Origin: Takifugu bimaculatus
Lineage: Eukaryota > Chordata > Actinopteri > Tetraodontiformes > Tetraodontidae
Assembly: GCA_004026145.2 (NCBI GenBank)
Contig: CP034990.1
Location: 17,872,176-17,936,175, forward strand
DNA length: 64,000 bases
Direction: 5' to 3'
This document shows positions 36,401 to 43,869 of this stretch, piece by piece. The position numbers and the translations under genes are program-made. Each line of letters begins with the position of its first letter. Position 1 is the stretch's first letter. Below the pieces are notes generated by a model that was given only the letters and a program-made list of their open reading frames with translations, was not told the origin of the DNA and did not search any database.

Positions 36401-36444
36401 CCCCCTCTCCTCTCAGCAACGGGATCCACTACACTTTTGTCTGA
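15671..36444 (+). CDS. plekha7: plekha7, PH-domain adherens-junction adaptor (25 coding exons, 5' end missing)
   Basis: PLEKHA7 is a cytoplasmic adaptor of the zonula adherens. In mammals it binds p120-catenin, connects the junction to microtubule minus ends through CAMSAP3 (Nezha), and binds PDZD11 through its first WW domain. The exons, translated in order, match my knowledge of vertebrate PLEKHA7 almost end to end: second WW domain end (FRHPVTGKISPEN), PH domain (VVVRGWLYKQ to IRAMNQAA), WQLYEWQQRQQFRHGSPTAP, RRSMPAMGYITHTVSAP, central coiled coil, PPAVPPLPRE/IRHTSVRGLKRQSDERKRDR, KSALERLYSGD, FDLQLLERAVQGEE, and a C-terminal coiled coil with QEQERII. Paralogues PLEKHA5 and PLEKHA6 match less well. 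Total is about 3.79 kb of coding sequence. The start codon, WW1 and the first half of WW2 are not in the window. Phase is consistent at all junctions except after the exons ending near 29,760 and 31,902. Which teleost copy (a or b) this is cannot be decided here. Confidence 0.95.
17656..17773 (+). CDS. plekha7: plekha7 exon w2: WW to PH linker
   Basis: Acceptor ctcccctcag, donor gtaagc. The first base completes Arg; 39 codons end in phase 0. It encodes a Ser/Pro/Arg linker (YRMESPMSKSAANSRSPLLV, then REPPRAMTSGAG). It is less conserved than its neighbours and equivalent in position to the short linker between WW2 and the PH domain of mammalian PLEKHA7. Confidence 0.9.
18490..18600 (+). CDS. 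plekha7: plekha7 exon w3: start of PH domain
   Basis: Acceptor ccttgcag follows a run of C; donor gtgagc. 37 codons, phase 0 at both ends. It contains KVHSFGKRDHAIKRN and VPVVVRGWLYKQ, the conserved basic lead-in and first strand of the PH domain of the PLEKHA4-7 family. Confidence 0.97.
18710..18782 (+). CDS. plekha7: plekha7 exon w4: PH domain strands 1-3
   Basis: Acceptor cctccag after a C-rich tract, donor gtgagt. 24 codons plus one base. The peptide DSSGMRLWKRKWFVLSDYCL continues to FYYK. This is the phosphoinositide-contacting loop and strand of the PH domain. The human basic cluster reads KRRW; here it is KRKW, a conservative change. Confidence 0.97.
19148..19248 (+). CDS. plekha7: plekha7 exon w5: PH domain middle
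   Basis: Acceptor cctctccag, donor gtaaca. Two bases complete Asp; 33 codons follow, giving SREETVLGSIPLPSYVIAPV and then EPDDNISRRYAFK. It is the core of the PH domain and nearly identical to mammalian PLEKHA7. Confidence 0.97.
20494..20530. repeat. (GT)n microsatellite followed by a G run
   Basis: About 25 bp of GT then a run of about 11 G in the intron between exons w5 and w6. Confidence 0.9.
21220..21398 (+). CDS. plekha7: plekha7 exon w6: PH domain end with PLEKHA7-type loop
   Basis: Acceptor ctttgatag, donor gtcggt (GT but otherwise weak). 59 codons plus two bases. It encodes ATHTGMRSYIYNRNSVIGSQ, then AEHCGMRTYFFSADTQEDM and the C-terminal PH helix (NGWIRAMNQAA). The stretch with two GMR-x-Y motifs is the extended loop that distinguishes PLEKHA7 from PLEKHA5 and PLEKHA6. 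Confidence 0.96.
22047..22430 (+). CDS. plekha7: plekha7 exon w7: variable linker with conserved basic end
   Basis: Acceptor ttccacag, donor gtcatt (weak beyond GT). The first base completes Arg and two bases remain at the end. It starts EVEKPMVSVQQAFPQTNHTP, like human DMEKVERQAVPQANHTE, and ends with RKNMLAQVEQWVKVQKGD. The middle is poorly conserved and probably disordered. Confidence 0.94.
22595..23132 (+). CDS. plekha7: plekha7 exon w8: large Ser/Pro-rich exon
   Basis: Acceptor tttgtcgcag, donor gtagga. At 538 nt it is the largest coding exon. Landmarks in order: YKSLPKSPHP, LPSDYKYAHDRLSHFRMS, WQLYEWQQRQQFRHGSPTAP, MPRSISVPPSP and PRRPHTPSQRRSVKP. All match mammalian PLEKHA7. It is rich in proline and Ser-Pro sites and probably an unstructured interaction and phosphorylation region. 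Confidence 0.97.
23133..25127 (+). other. plekha7 intron between exons w8 and w9
   Basis: About 2 kb with no recognisable exon. It holds an AT-rich ATA/AAT stretch near 23,535-23,590, a CA repeat and an AT-rich block near 24,590-24,780. Open frames here are short and match nothing. Confidence 0.7.
23922..23945. repeat. (CA)n microsatellite
   Basis: Perfect CA repeat of about 24 bp in the intron between exons w8 and w9. Confidence 0.9.
25128..25211 (+). CDS. plekha7: plekha7 exon w9: RRSMPAMGY segment
   Basis: Acceptor cctctgcag, donor gtagga. 28 codons, phase 0 at both ends: TSQIERRSMPAMGYITHTVS, then APTLHGKT. It matches the conserved DRRSMPSMGYMTHTVSAPSL block of mammalian PLEKHA7. Confidence 0.97.
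25745..25876 (+). CDS. plekha7: plekha7 exon w10: in-frame cassette-type exon, PEELTLLLIQLRR
   Basis: Acceptor ggctgcag, donor gtcagg. Exactly 44 codons, phase 0 at both ends: PEELTLLLIQLRRHQAKMAG, then Ser/Gln-rich sequence. The PEELTLLLI motif is shared with PLEKHA5 but, from memory, is absent from the commonly cited human PLEKHA7 isoform. This suggests an alternatively spliced cassette. Confidence 0.88.
26938..26991 (+). CDS. plekha7: plekha7 exon w11: short helical exon
   Basis: Acceptor tttaaag, donor gtgggc. 18 codons, phase 0 at both ends: ADDTYVQLKKDLEYLDLK. It is almost identical to human ADDTYLQLKKDLEYLDLK. The acceptor lacks a long pyrimidine tract. Confidence 0.95.
26992..28302 (+). 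other. plekha7 intron between exons w11 and w12
   Basis: About 1.3 kb. The first part is C/T-rich (27,010-27,120), giving long but unconvincing open frames on both strands. I see no protein similarity in it. Confidence 0.7.
28303..28374 (+). CDS. plekha7: plekha7 exon w12: RPVKIAESDAD segment
   Basis: Acceptor ctgcttcaag, donor gtaagt. 24 codons, phase 0: VTGRESFKAERPSRPVKIAE, then SDAD. It corresponds to human TGRDLLKDRSLKPVKIAESDTD. It follows directly on exon w11 in the protein. Confidence 0.95.
29447..29527 (+). CDS. plekha7: plekha7 exon w13: start of central coiled coil
   Basis: Acceptor ctttag after a C homopolymer, donor gtcgtt. 27 codons: VKLSRLCEQDKILQELEAKI, then RSLKDDK. Regular heptad-like spacing of Leu/Ile marks the start of the central coiled coil; homologous to human LSIFCEQDRVLQDLEDKIRALKENK. 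Confidence 0.96.
29619..29759 (+). CDS. plekha7: plekha7 exon w14: central coiled coil (3' end uncertain)
   Basis: Acceptor gtatccag. It encodes DKLESVLDVLHQQMEQYRDQ, PAHAEKIAYQQKLLQEDVVH and IRAEISQ. Two donors are possible. gtctcc at 29,760 is weak but keeps frame (47 codons). gtaaga at 29,770 is strong but leaves one extra base and would shift the frame of the next exon. The in-frame end is given here. Confidence 0.85.
30120..30221 (+). CDS. plekha7: plekha7 exon w15: coiled coil
   Basis: Acceptor gtgctgcag, donor gtccgt. 34 codons: EMENAWNEYSRLERDVEWLK, then VALEGRMSRSDLPQ. It matches human EMENAWNEYLKLENDVEQLK. In human the previous exon contributes a split Thr codon before Glu-Met-Glu; no phase-matching acceptor for that is seen here. 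Confidence 0.94.
30397..30508 (+). CDS. plekha7: plekha7 exon w16: end of central coiled coil
   Basis: Acceptor tctgtgcag, donor gttaga. 37 codons plus one base: HEKVQMRKELWRIEDVIAGL, then STSKANYQVTISSVTNP. The KELWRIEDV motif is a family hallmark of PLEKHA5, 6 and 7. Confidence 0.96.
30711..30865 (+). CDS. plekha7: plekha7 exon w17: Ser/Pro-rich linker
   Basis: Acceptor aatcccccag, donor gtgagt. Two bases complete Glu, then RKFVPSMAASSVPSVSESPS and a Ser/Pro/His stretch ending GPQW. It matches human NPERKTVP at its start and then diverges; likely disordered. Confidence 0.9.
31032..31223 (+). CDS. plekha7: plekha7 exon w18: conserved Pro/Arg block
   Basis: Acceptor gtgttcag, donor gtagcg. 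64 codons, phase 0 at both ends. It contains DVPPRPPLPQLYSHDENPPA, VPPLPRETTVIRHTSVRGLK and RQSDERKRDREIGQ, nearly identical to mammalian PLEKHA7. The PPRPPLP run resembles an SH3/WW ligand. Confidence 0.97.
31307..31421 (+). CDS. plekha7: plekha7 exon w19
   Basis: Acceptor aacctcag, donor gtacgc. 38 codons plus one base: GELRPFLSDPELVGAGDGSS, then a Gly/Val stretch and GYQTLPSR. Human has the equivalent ELRSYVSEPELA and RYQTLPGR. Confidence 0.95.
31505..31596 (+). CDS. plekha7: plekha7 exon w20: YVTLRR exon
   Basis: Acceptor tctcacag, donor gtgaga. Two bases complete Gly, then ATSFSFSLNQSSSISSYVTL and RRAASASGVT. The SYVTLR motif is conserved in PLEKHA5 and PLEKHA7. Confidence 0.95.
31682..31902 (+). 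CDS. plekha7: plekha7 exon w21: KSALERLYSGD segment (3' end uncertain)
   Basis: Acceptor ccccctcag. It contains ERPKSALERLYSGD, KMSADEQLERMKRHQKALVR and RKRTLSQGDR, nearly identical to mammalian PLEKHA7. The best donor, gtatgt at 31,903, leaves two extra bases, whereas the next recognised exon (33,515) starts in phase 0. In-frame alternatives are gtcacc at 31,850 and gtgaac at 31,931, or a missed microexon. Confidence 0.88.
32693..32720. repeat. (GT)n microsatellite
   Basis: Perfect GT repeat in the intron between exons w21 and w22. Confidence 0.9.
33341..33408. repeat. Long (CA)n microsatellite
   Basis: About 65 bp of nearly perfect CA, roughly 105 bp before exon w22. Probably length-polymorphic. 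Intronic CA repeats this close to an acceptor can bind hnRNP L in other genes; here that is only a possibility. Confidence 0.95.
33515..33742 (+). CDS. plekha7: plekha7 exon w22: WKREHDFDLQLLERAVQGEE
   Basis: Acceptor cactgagcag, donor gtacag. 76 codons, phase 0 at both ends. It starts WKREHDFDLQLLERAVQGEE and ends VNLEPLNYDVDLNKE, matching human WKREQDFDLQLLERAVQGEE and DLEPQDYDLDISRE. The middle (about 40 residues, Arg/Glu/Pro-rich) is longer than in human. Confidence 0.95.
33958..34091 (+). CDS. plekha7: plekha7 exon w23: IPERYVDSEPEEPLSPEE
   Basis: Acceptor ttggggcag, donor gtgagc. 44 codons plus two bases: LSLPQKVLIPERYVDSEPEE, then PLSPEEVEDRHRKVERIKSL and LAKS. The IPERY and KVERIK motifs are shared by PLEKHA6 and PLEKHA7. 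Confidence 0.97.
34251..34387 (+). CDS. plekha7: plekha7 exon w24: C-terminal helix
   Basis: Acceptor gtcgggacag, donor gtcggt. It contains VQNIASTVALDKPEVGPLAL, QEQERIITMSYTLASEASLK and SKLVA, matching human QEQERIINISYALASEASQRSKQVA. Reading past the donor stays open until a stop at 34,447-34,449, so this exon can also act as a terminal exon (see the short-isoform entry). Confidence 0.96.
34388..34449 (+). CDS. plekha7: Alternative read-through C-terminus of plekha7 (short isoform)
   Basis: If the donor at 34,388 is not used, exon w24 runs on in frame for about 20 residues (GRSFTESPPMIFSSRRPPSC) to a TGA stop at 34,447-34,449. The isoform would lack the polyproline tail and PDZ ligand. Known human PLEKHA7 has a short form that also stops a few residues after the equivalent of this exon. 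The reading frame and signals are seen directly; use of the isoform is inferred. Confidence 0.5.
34522..34582 (+). terminator. Intronic poly(A) signal for the short plekha7 isoform
   Basis: A canonical AATAAA at 34,522-34,527 lies 73 bp after the read-through stop. It is followed at about 34,557-34,582 by a G/GT-rich stretch (gggtgggcgggtggggggg), the normal arrangement of hexamer and downstream element. Together with the open frame this supports intronic polyadenylation. Confidence 0.5.
34583..36292 (+). other. plekha7 last intron
   Basis: No further coding exon is recognised between the short-isoform poly(A) region and the final exon. It contains a T-run (34,828-34,848), a CpG-containing CA-rich patch (34,897-34,955) and C/G homopolymers (35,613-35,620; 35,802-35,812). 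Confidence 0.7.
36293..36444 (+). CDS. plekha7: plekha7 exon w25: polyproline tail and PDZ-ligand C-terminus
   Basis: Acceptor cctctgtag; two bases complete Val from exon w24, then 49 codons and a TGA stop at 36,442-36,444. It encodes PPLANLHTPPSPPL, a run of 14 prolines, and the end SPLSNGIHYTFV. The last residues fit a class I PDZ ligand (Thr at -2, Val at 0). Related C-termini in PLEKHA5 and PLEKHA6 also end in Val. The phase match with w24 strongly supports this as the long-isoform last exon. Confidence 0.9.
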
Positions 36445-38545
36445 TCCCGGGATGTAAAAGTAAGCGCCCTCTTGCATGCTCACAACGATTTTTCCGAGGC
36501 CTCGCCGCTGCCCGCGCGCCTCGAGTCCCGCCGCATGCTAGCTGTTGTCGTCTGTGTCGTGAAGCCCCCCCCCCTCTCTGCTGATATTGTCATCCAAACA
36601 AACGTCTGCTCGTCCCACTGTGATAATTGTGTGTAAATTGTTCTCTTTTCCCCTTTTTTCTTCCTCTTTGCGTCGCTGCCAAAATATTTAAAGATGCTGG
36701 AGGAAAAGAAAGGTGGCGGCTGTTTGTAGCATTGTGTATAATTAACAAAAGAGACACCTTTTGATTTAGCGCCCTGACAGTTCGGCGGCGGCGCAGCTGC
36801 ATTCCACCACACCAATTAGCTCCCCATCTGTAGGCTGACGGAGGCGAGGAGAGGCAGCAGATACCAGCGCTGTTGCTGGGAAAAGAGAGGCTTTGTGTCA
36901 TTTTACTGCCTCATTAGCCAAAAAAAGCCGTGATCAGGGGAAGAGAGCCTGTGACACCAAGCAAAGCTCGATTTCCTGTTTGCTGCGTTGCGTTATTGCT
37001 CTTGCTTCTTTTGTGCATTCTTAGCTGTGGCGTGCGCTCTGCTGCTGCTGCTGCTCGGATTTTTATTCAAGTTCCCGTTGACCCGTCCGCGCTTTCAACA
37101 TTTTCAGTTGTGGCACCTGCTACTCTCACGTGCCCCCCCACCCTCCCCCCCGCTCACTCTGCCTTTCTCTTCCTCCTGCTCCTCAGCTCAGGCCATCTCC
37201 GGACACTGAGGCTGCTCTCCGAGCCCGACGACTCGGTGCCAAAAGAGGATTTTGGTTTAATTTCTCTCCCGGCAGCACAAAAGCCGCTCCGAACGCTAAC
37301 GTTCCCTCCGACGCGGCGCCGGCCTGGACAAGCGTCGCCCGGAGCTGACCGGAGATGTTTCCTACACCTCGCTGCCCTTTGGAAAAGAGCATCTGATCAT
37401 GTTTCCTGACTTTTCCGTTCTTTTCCGAAGGTACAGAGAAGACAGAGGGAGTATTTTTATCATGTTGTACGTCACATTCATACGAGCACTCGGAGTATCA
37501 CCGCGCCCCCCCGTAGCACTGCCACGCTCCTTATAGCTTCTCCAGATGAATTTTATTTTTGCTTACAACAGGATAAACTTTAACATATTTTCTGTGTGAG
37601 AAGAGAAGGATGCATAATTTTTTTTTTAAAGAAAATGAAAAAAAAAGTGAATATTAAAGATATTAACAACAAATTGGGTTTAAATCAGACGTTTATTTCA
37701 TTGGTGCCGTTATATGACAAGGAAATTGGAGTTATGTCAAGAAAATCCATTTTACACCCAAGAAGAGGCTTTGTTGTCTTAAATTTGAACACCTTTTTAT
37801 TGTAATCATGTACAAAACTGCGCATTTGTCACAGCCTAGGAGATTCTGTTTGAACCTCCACATCTTTTATTGGAAGAAAGAACGATGGAGGAGGTGAACT
37901 TTCAATACAAAAATAGAGGGGGAAAAGGAGGGGTGGGGGTGTTTTTGAAATGTTTCTCAAGTTCAAAGGGTTTTTGGTTTCAAAAAGGGCATTTTTAATT
38001 CCGTGTACTTCCAGCCAGGAAGGTGGATACTAATAACTCTGGATTCTGAAGTACAGAATTCGTATCTTTAAATCATGAAACGCGTCTCCGCCACAATTGT
38101 GAAAGAAACCTCGGAGAAGATGAGAAATGCACGTATTGAACTTCGGATTCAAAAAGAGAGACTCAGAGAGAATGTTTTAAACCCCGTCGTTAGCGGTCTT
38201 CGCTCCTTTTCAGCAAAAATATTTATCAGCCGGAAAATTGAAGGCGCCCGTGGATGGTAGCGGCGTGGACTCGGCTGGTAGCGGGCTTGTGTTGCAGCTC
38301 CCTCCCCAGTGACATCTTTATCTTTAATTGGAGGGGGGTAATTACACTCGTTTGCATGTGCCTGGAAAAGCACCTGAATGAGGTCGGATGCGCCTCCCTG
38401 AGCTGCCTCCTCTCCTCCCTCTCCCCTCTCCCCTCTCCTCCAGGGTGGTGGGCCCCACGGTGCCTGCTGGCCCTGGTGGCTACAACACCCATCCCATCCT
38501 CTATTCTGCTTATTTTGCAATAAAACGGGGTGTTTTTTTACCCCC
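36445..38545 (+). other. Probable plekha7 3' UTR
   Basis: No coding exon is recognised after the TGA at 36,444. The first canonical AATAAA is at 38,519-38,524, followed by a T/GT-rich stretch (gggtgttttttt), so the 3' UTR may run about 2.1 kb. An ATTAAA at 37,653-37,658 could be an earlier weak site. The interval contains U-rich and A-rich runs around 37,617-37,660. Confidence 0.5.
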
Positions 38546-39588
38546 CTCCTGCAAAAATTCACCCCGAGACCCTCCACCAGGGATTGTGGCATCTCCATGC
38601 GTTGACGTTTGGCTGCTGGTTCGTGTACATTTGTTATTCTGTGCTCTGGACTTCAAAGAGAATCAAAGAGGGCCTATTATGCTAATGGGGTCCTGTTCAG
38701 TTAAACGCAATCAAGGCCTCCCGCATTAATCCTTTACTAAATATTTGCTGGCTGGAGAAATTACATTTCTTTTAGGGCTCATCAGCTCGGCTCCCTGTAA
38801 GGGGCTGCTTATCGGAGGGTGAAAAGGAAATGAAAGAAGTTTGGTTTAATGGCAATAAAGGGGCTCCCGTCACGTCCCAGCCTCCCTTATTCCTCTCTGC
38901 GACAGCTGAACGGAGGGGAAAGGAAGGAAGAGCCCGGGCTGGTTCTCGGCCCCGCATTGTTGCCACATTTGCCCCCCTCCACCACCGTTCACGCCATTGC
39001 CGACGCCTCCTCCGCGCGGCTTCCCGATTGTAGTGCGATTGTACAAATACAAAACCAGGGGAGCCGCTGCAAAAGGTGCTTTGATTCCCAAAGACTATTT
39101 TATGCTGTTTTATCATTTCTGAGCTCCACGGCAATTTTATTTTAAATATGTAAGAAACGGAATGGTGATTTGTTGAATAATTGAAGAGCTGGGAAGAATA
39201 TTCAGTGATTCCTAACGCGTCTGCGCTTGTAAGAAAGAATAAAGGAGATTGCTAAATTGCGGCTCTTCAACCTAAACTAAACAATGACGTCTCTCCGATC
39301 TTCCTTTTTCCAGCTGCTGGAGCAGCTAAGGCGCATTAGAACAGTCCGGTTTCTACAGTTCCAGGGTCTAAACGGCAGGTGACGACAATTCCTTAAGCAC
39401 AGGTGATTAAACGCACAACATCCTGTGGTGCGTTCAAGAACAAACTCATCTCGTTTCTTTTTCATGGAAAGCTTTTATAATACCTACAGTGAATTATGCC
39501 TTTTTGGCACATGAAAGTATTTGCTTTGTAAATGAACCAAATGCCCCTGGGCTTCCTCTTTAATCTAGCAGCACTCTCTATCTCTCTC

Positions 39589-39616
39589 TCTACACACACA
39601 CACACACACACACACA
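39589..39616. repeat. (CT)n/(AC)n microsatellite
   Basis: tctctctctctctac then a perfect CA repeat. Confidence 0.85.
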
Positions 39617-40263
39617 GGATGTGCCACGTGTAATGGTTCCAATAAAACGGTTAGACATTAGACGCGATATCATCGGCGAGGCTGAACAAGAGCAGAAAAA
39701 CCATCAGATTGGAGCAGAGGAGGCTGCCGCCCGACAATAATCTGTTGTACATTCACAGATTCCAGGCGGGGGCCCCATCAGCGCAGAGCAGGTAAAAAAT
39801 CCAACCGCTTGGAGCGTCGTCGGGAGCGCCGCGGGATTAACGTGCCGGTGCCAGCTGCACGACGGCGTCCCCGTTAAGTGTGTAATTAGAACTGGCATGT
39901 CGCGCTCCTTATTTCGACACGATTAATCAGCGCCTCTGTTAACTTGAAAGGAAATATTAGATCCTGACTAAACTTTGATGGAATCGGGAGTCACAGAAAG
40001 GAGATTTGGGTCAGCTAATGAGAACAGAGCGCCCCGAGTGGGAGAGGGATCATTTGCATGAGTGCAAATAGTGGCATGCATGTGTATCCAGGCTGTCGGG
40101 GTCAGGGACGAACGACCCTGGCGGTGGTTTTTAGTGATGCTTAATAATAATAGCAAATGCTCCGATATAATAATATAGCGTTATGGTTATTGTGTCTGAC
40201 ACATACAGGTGAATTATATGTCTCTCTATTGAAGACAAACCTGCACAGTATTCAGCCTCATTA

Positions 40264-40552
40264 CACACACACACATACTTGTATTTCTGCCTTTGTGAGG
40301 CCTTGCTGAAATAATGCCTTTCTCAGTCCTTAACCCAAACCATCACAACTCACCTAACGCTCACACTGACCTTGACTAAAACTATTCTGTCACCTTAACA
40401 CCAACTCTAAATGTTCAAACGGCCCTTTGAGGTTGTGAGGCCCCCCAATATGTCCTGACTTTGCAAAATGTCCTCACAACCAAAACAATGTCCTGGCTTT
40501 GCTATTGAAACGCATGTGCTAGGGGACACACACACACACACACACACACACA
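40264..40552. repeat. Teleost CA-flanked dispersed repeat
   Basis: CA repeats at both ends (40,264-40,275 and about 40,527-40,552) enclose a unit with 'cttgtatttctgcctttgtgagg', 'ccttaacccaaacc', 'aatgtcctgactttgcaaaatgtcctcacaacc' and 'gtcctggctttgc'. The tandem 'tgtcct.. cctcaca' and 'ttaaccc..aacc' modules resemble a repeat family scattered through fish introns. It carries no open frame. Family recognition is from memory. Confidence 0.5.
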
Positions 40553-42157
40553 TGCACATGCATTAAAGGGCTTTAAATGGGATGGTTGTACAGTCTTCTT
40601 AAATCCAGCCCCATGTCAGGTGGGTGGGGCTTAGCTCATCAATGGCAGTTGAGTAAAAGCTGTTCTGGAAGTTTGAGATAATTAAATTAATAAAAGTAGT
40701 TACTGCCCACACTTCTTAGATATGATACTATATGATTAAAATGAATGTATAAGCAGGCATAGAAAGGCTTCTTAATAATAGACTTTTGAAGCTGTTAAGC
40801 CGCACAGTTCGGTGTTTCCGGGGCCATTCTGATCAATGTTTTCATGAAAGAGTCAGAATAATCAATGAGTTGATCGAGTTTGTTGAGCGTCTACGAGCGT
40901 CCTTCGAGTAAAAACAGTGCGAGTTGCGTCATTGTTCAGTGTCAGTCGACAGAGACGCATCTCTGTTCAAGCATCTGTTATCTGAAAACGCTTGCAGCCA
41001 ATTACGGCATCATGCGGGCGTATTGATCGCTGCTGATTGGTATCAGTAACGTCACGCGCACAAGTTCAACGCAGAACTTTTGCTGCCTATAATAATCCAG
41101 CCCTGAATGAGGCCTCATCGAGGATACAAATCCCAGCTGCAAACCTTTAAAAGCGGCTCTTGGTGCACTGTAATCAAAGACAACCCCTCCCTCTCTCCAC
41201 CCCCACCACCCGAACCTCACTCACTGGCTGAATGGCGTTCTCTAATTAACCATGCAGAACAGGAGAAGAACACATGTTAATTTAATGTAACAAAAATGTT
41301 GATTTTCATGCACTCTCCTTTTCAAATATTTATGGGCTAGACTTGGATTTTAAGATGCATCAAAGCCTCACAGAGTATGCAAATGCGTCTGCATTACCCC
41401 CCAACAAGTTGGACTGTCTTCTTCTCTTCACGCAGGCTTCACACACATCCGCACTACAAAGAGGAAGCCATTACAGTAACCTCGATAGAAACGTCGTGTT
41501 TTGAAGACCATCCCAAGTCCTGCTGGCACCTGCTTGGCTGCATCCATAATCGCCCCAAGAAAAGGAAGAAACCGAAATATTTGCACACGCACTAATTAGT
41601 TGTAGTGGATGTGACCTCTGCGTTTAACCTGTCCTTTACATGCCAGTAGTGAACACACCCGAGCCAGGAGCAGGAGGAGTTAACCAGCATAACGGTTTCG
41701 GCAAGTAAACCTGCCCAAAAGTGTGGCGATAACCAGCAGCTTATGAAAACTTGATCCCTTTTTTAAAAAAAATGTGGTTGTGAGTGATAGATTTGTTGTC
41801 ATGGCTGCATTGATGGTACGTCAATGATGTGCAAATCCGCATAAAGAAGGAAGAAAAGATGCAGGAAGTTTGTGGAGAAAATCACACATCTGCCGTGGTG
41901 TCGGAGAAGCTGCGCACTTCCAGCTCTGCCCAAAAGGTGGCGCATGAGACACGCGCAAGAGACGTTCTGCCCCCCTCCAGAAGTCCCGCACCTGAGAAGA
42001 TGGTACCAGGGATCATTCGGGGATGGATGTGGAAGAACGGAAAAAGCCAAATCGGAGAGCTTTTATTTAGAGTTGACGTGGAAACTTGACAGGTTTGATT
42101 CTGACTTGTGTCTTTAGTGCAAAGAAATGGGGCTTTTAAGGGGGATTCTTGCTTCCT

Positions 42158-42220
42158 CTTTCTTTCTTTCTTTCTTTCTTCTTTCTTTCTTTCTTTCTTT
42201 CTTTCTTCTTTCTTTCTTTG
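42158..42220. repeat. (CTTT)n microsatellite
   Basis: About 60 bp of ctttctttctttct with small interruptions, followed to about 42,475 by a long pyrimidine-rich tract on the same strand (ctctccctctctcctctc). Confidence 0.95.
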
Positions 42221-43828
42221 ACAAAGTTCTAAATGGGGATGGACTGATGTGGACTTTGGTGAGCTGGTGGACAGTGAGGAACAGTTTGGTGCCACGTGAT
42301 GAATGGATGTCGGCATCTCTTTCGCTCTTTCCTTCCCTTTACCCCCTCTACCCCACTCCTGGTCCCTCCATCTCCTCTCTCTTTCTCTCTCTCCTTCACA
42401 ATCTCCCTCTCTCCTCTCCTTATCTTTCTCTCCCTCCCCTCTCTCTCCTCCCCTCTCTCTCTCCTCCCTCTCCTCGTAGCTGTGTGACTGCAGCTAACAA
42501 TCAGAATTTCCTCCTGCTGTCTCTTCTCTTTGTAAGTAACTTTCTCACTGCTGATTACCTGATATGTGATAGTTTGCCGTTGTGACACTTATGGAATGTT
42601 ACCTGGGGGGGGGGGTGATGGGTGCTCGTGGGGGTGGTCAGGGCGGTCGAGTGTCGTCTTGTGCGTTGACGTGTAAGAAAGGCTTCATCTGATTTACAGA
42701 TTACAACTTTCCCCGCACCGGCTGGCTCTTGTGTTTGTGATTTTGGCGCGCTCGCTCCTGCTTTAATTGATTTGGCGCGTTTGGCACGTGCGGGCCTCTG
42801 ATCACTTCCACTGGCCTCTAAATGCTGATAAATGTCGAAAAAAGGGCTTCTGTTTCTGTTTAACAGTCTCTCCTCTGTGTGCAGCCCAGCTCTAACTCCA
42901 GATATAAAATAAAGAGGGCCTATAAGACTCATTTAAATAGATGTAAATGGATAAAATAAACTCAGCGTGGAGGAGCGAGTTGGTAACATAATGTATTGAT
43001 TGATTCTATAGTCTGGGTATTAAACCTCCTCATGGATTTAATTTTCTTTTAACACAAACACAAAAAATAATTTAGCTACATAGAGCTTTTATTTAACGGT
43101 GGAAAACAATTATTTTACAGTAATTTTACAATTTTTTACAATCGTTTTATTTTACTTCAAGTAATCTCTTTGGTAATTTATTTCCTCCCATAGTTGCCAC
43201 AGTTTTTCGGCTTTTTAAATTTCGAAGGTTCAAGAATAATAAACCGTGTTGTAATAATATTTTGAAAATGACGGTGTTTCATATATTAATTACCCGTCAA
43301 GGGAAAAAATGGAAACCAGAAAGCAGCGTGATTATTCCCGAAACTTACGGAGGAGCCGAATTATTCTGGAATCAGCATTTGCAAAAGAATTCCTTACTTC
43401 AATGATCACTTAAAAGAACTGGGGAGAACAAGGTTGTACAATATTTGAGCGTCGATTTAATCTATTCATATAATCACCGTCTGACCAAATAAAATCTTGA
43501 CCTCCAACTTCTCTTTTCTCTCACCTGCTCTGGCTCTCATTTCACATTTTCTTCTAAAGAAATGCCGATTTCATTTTTTCCCCAACCCCCCAAAAATGTT
43601 TCGCCTGAAGAATCGATCACGATTTCATAATAATGATAATAATTGTAATTTTTTAAAAACGCGCTTCCGTGAAACCAAAAGAAAGAAAGAAAAGTGTTTC
43701 ACAGTCCGGGTGAGGGGAGTCGTGTTTAACTGTAGTCACTGCGAGCTGTTCATTTAGGTGATCTTATTAAAGCGAACCAACTGCGGCCAGTTACAACCAT
43801 CCTCCCCTCTCCACTTTCATTTCACAAC

Positions 43829-43866
43829 AATCTCTCTCTCTCTCTCGCTCTCTCTCTCTCTCCCCC
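43829..43866. repeat. (CT)n tract at a promoter-like region
   Basis: tctctctctctctctcgctctctctctctctc, a GAGA-type element on the other strand, at the upstream edge of the CpG-rich block. Confidence 0.85.
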
Positions 43867-43869
43867 TCG

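Larger units (their letters stand above)
38546..43790. other. Intergenic region downstream of plekha7
   Basis: No gene recognised. In mammals the small gene C11orf58 (SMAP) lies between PLEKHA7 and SOX6; I found no exon of it here. Repeats are listed separately. Confidence 0.6.

Noticed and set aside
36225..36483. Gly- and Arg-rich open frames on the minus strand
   Set aside because: They are the antisense of the polyproline-encoding exon w25; the + strand reading is in phase with plekha7.
38075..38260. 61-codon basic open frame (MKRVSATIVKETSEK...)
   Set aside because: Lies in the probable 3' UTR, no known similarity, no start-context or splice evidence.
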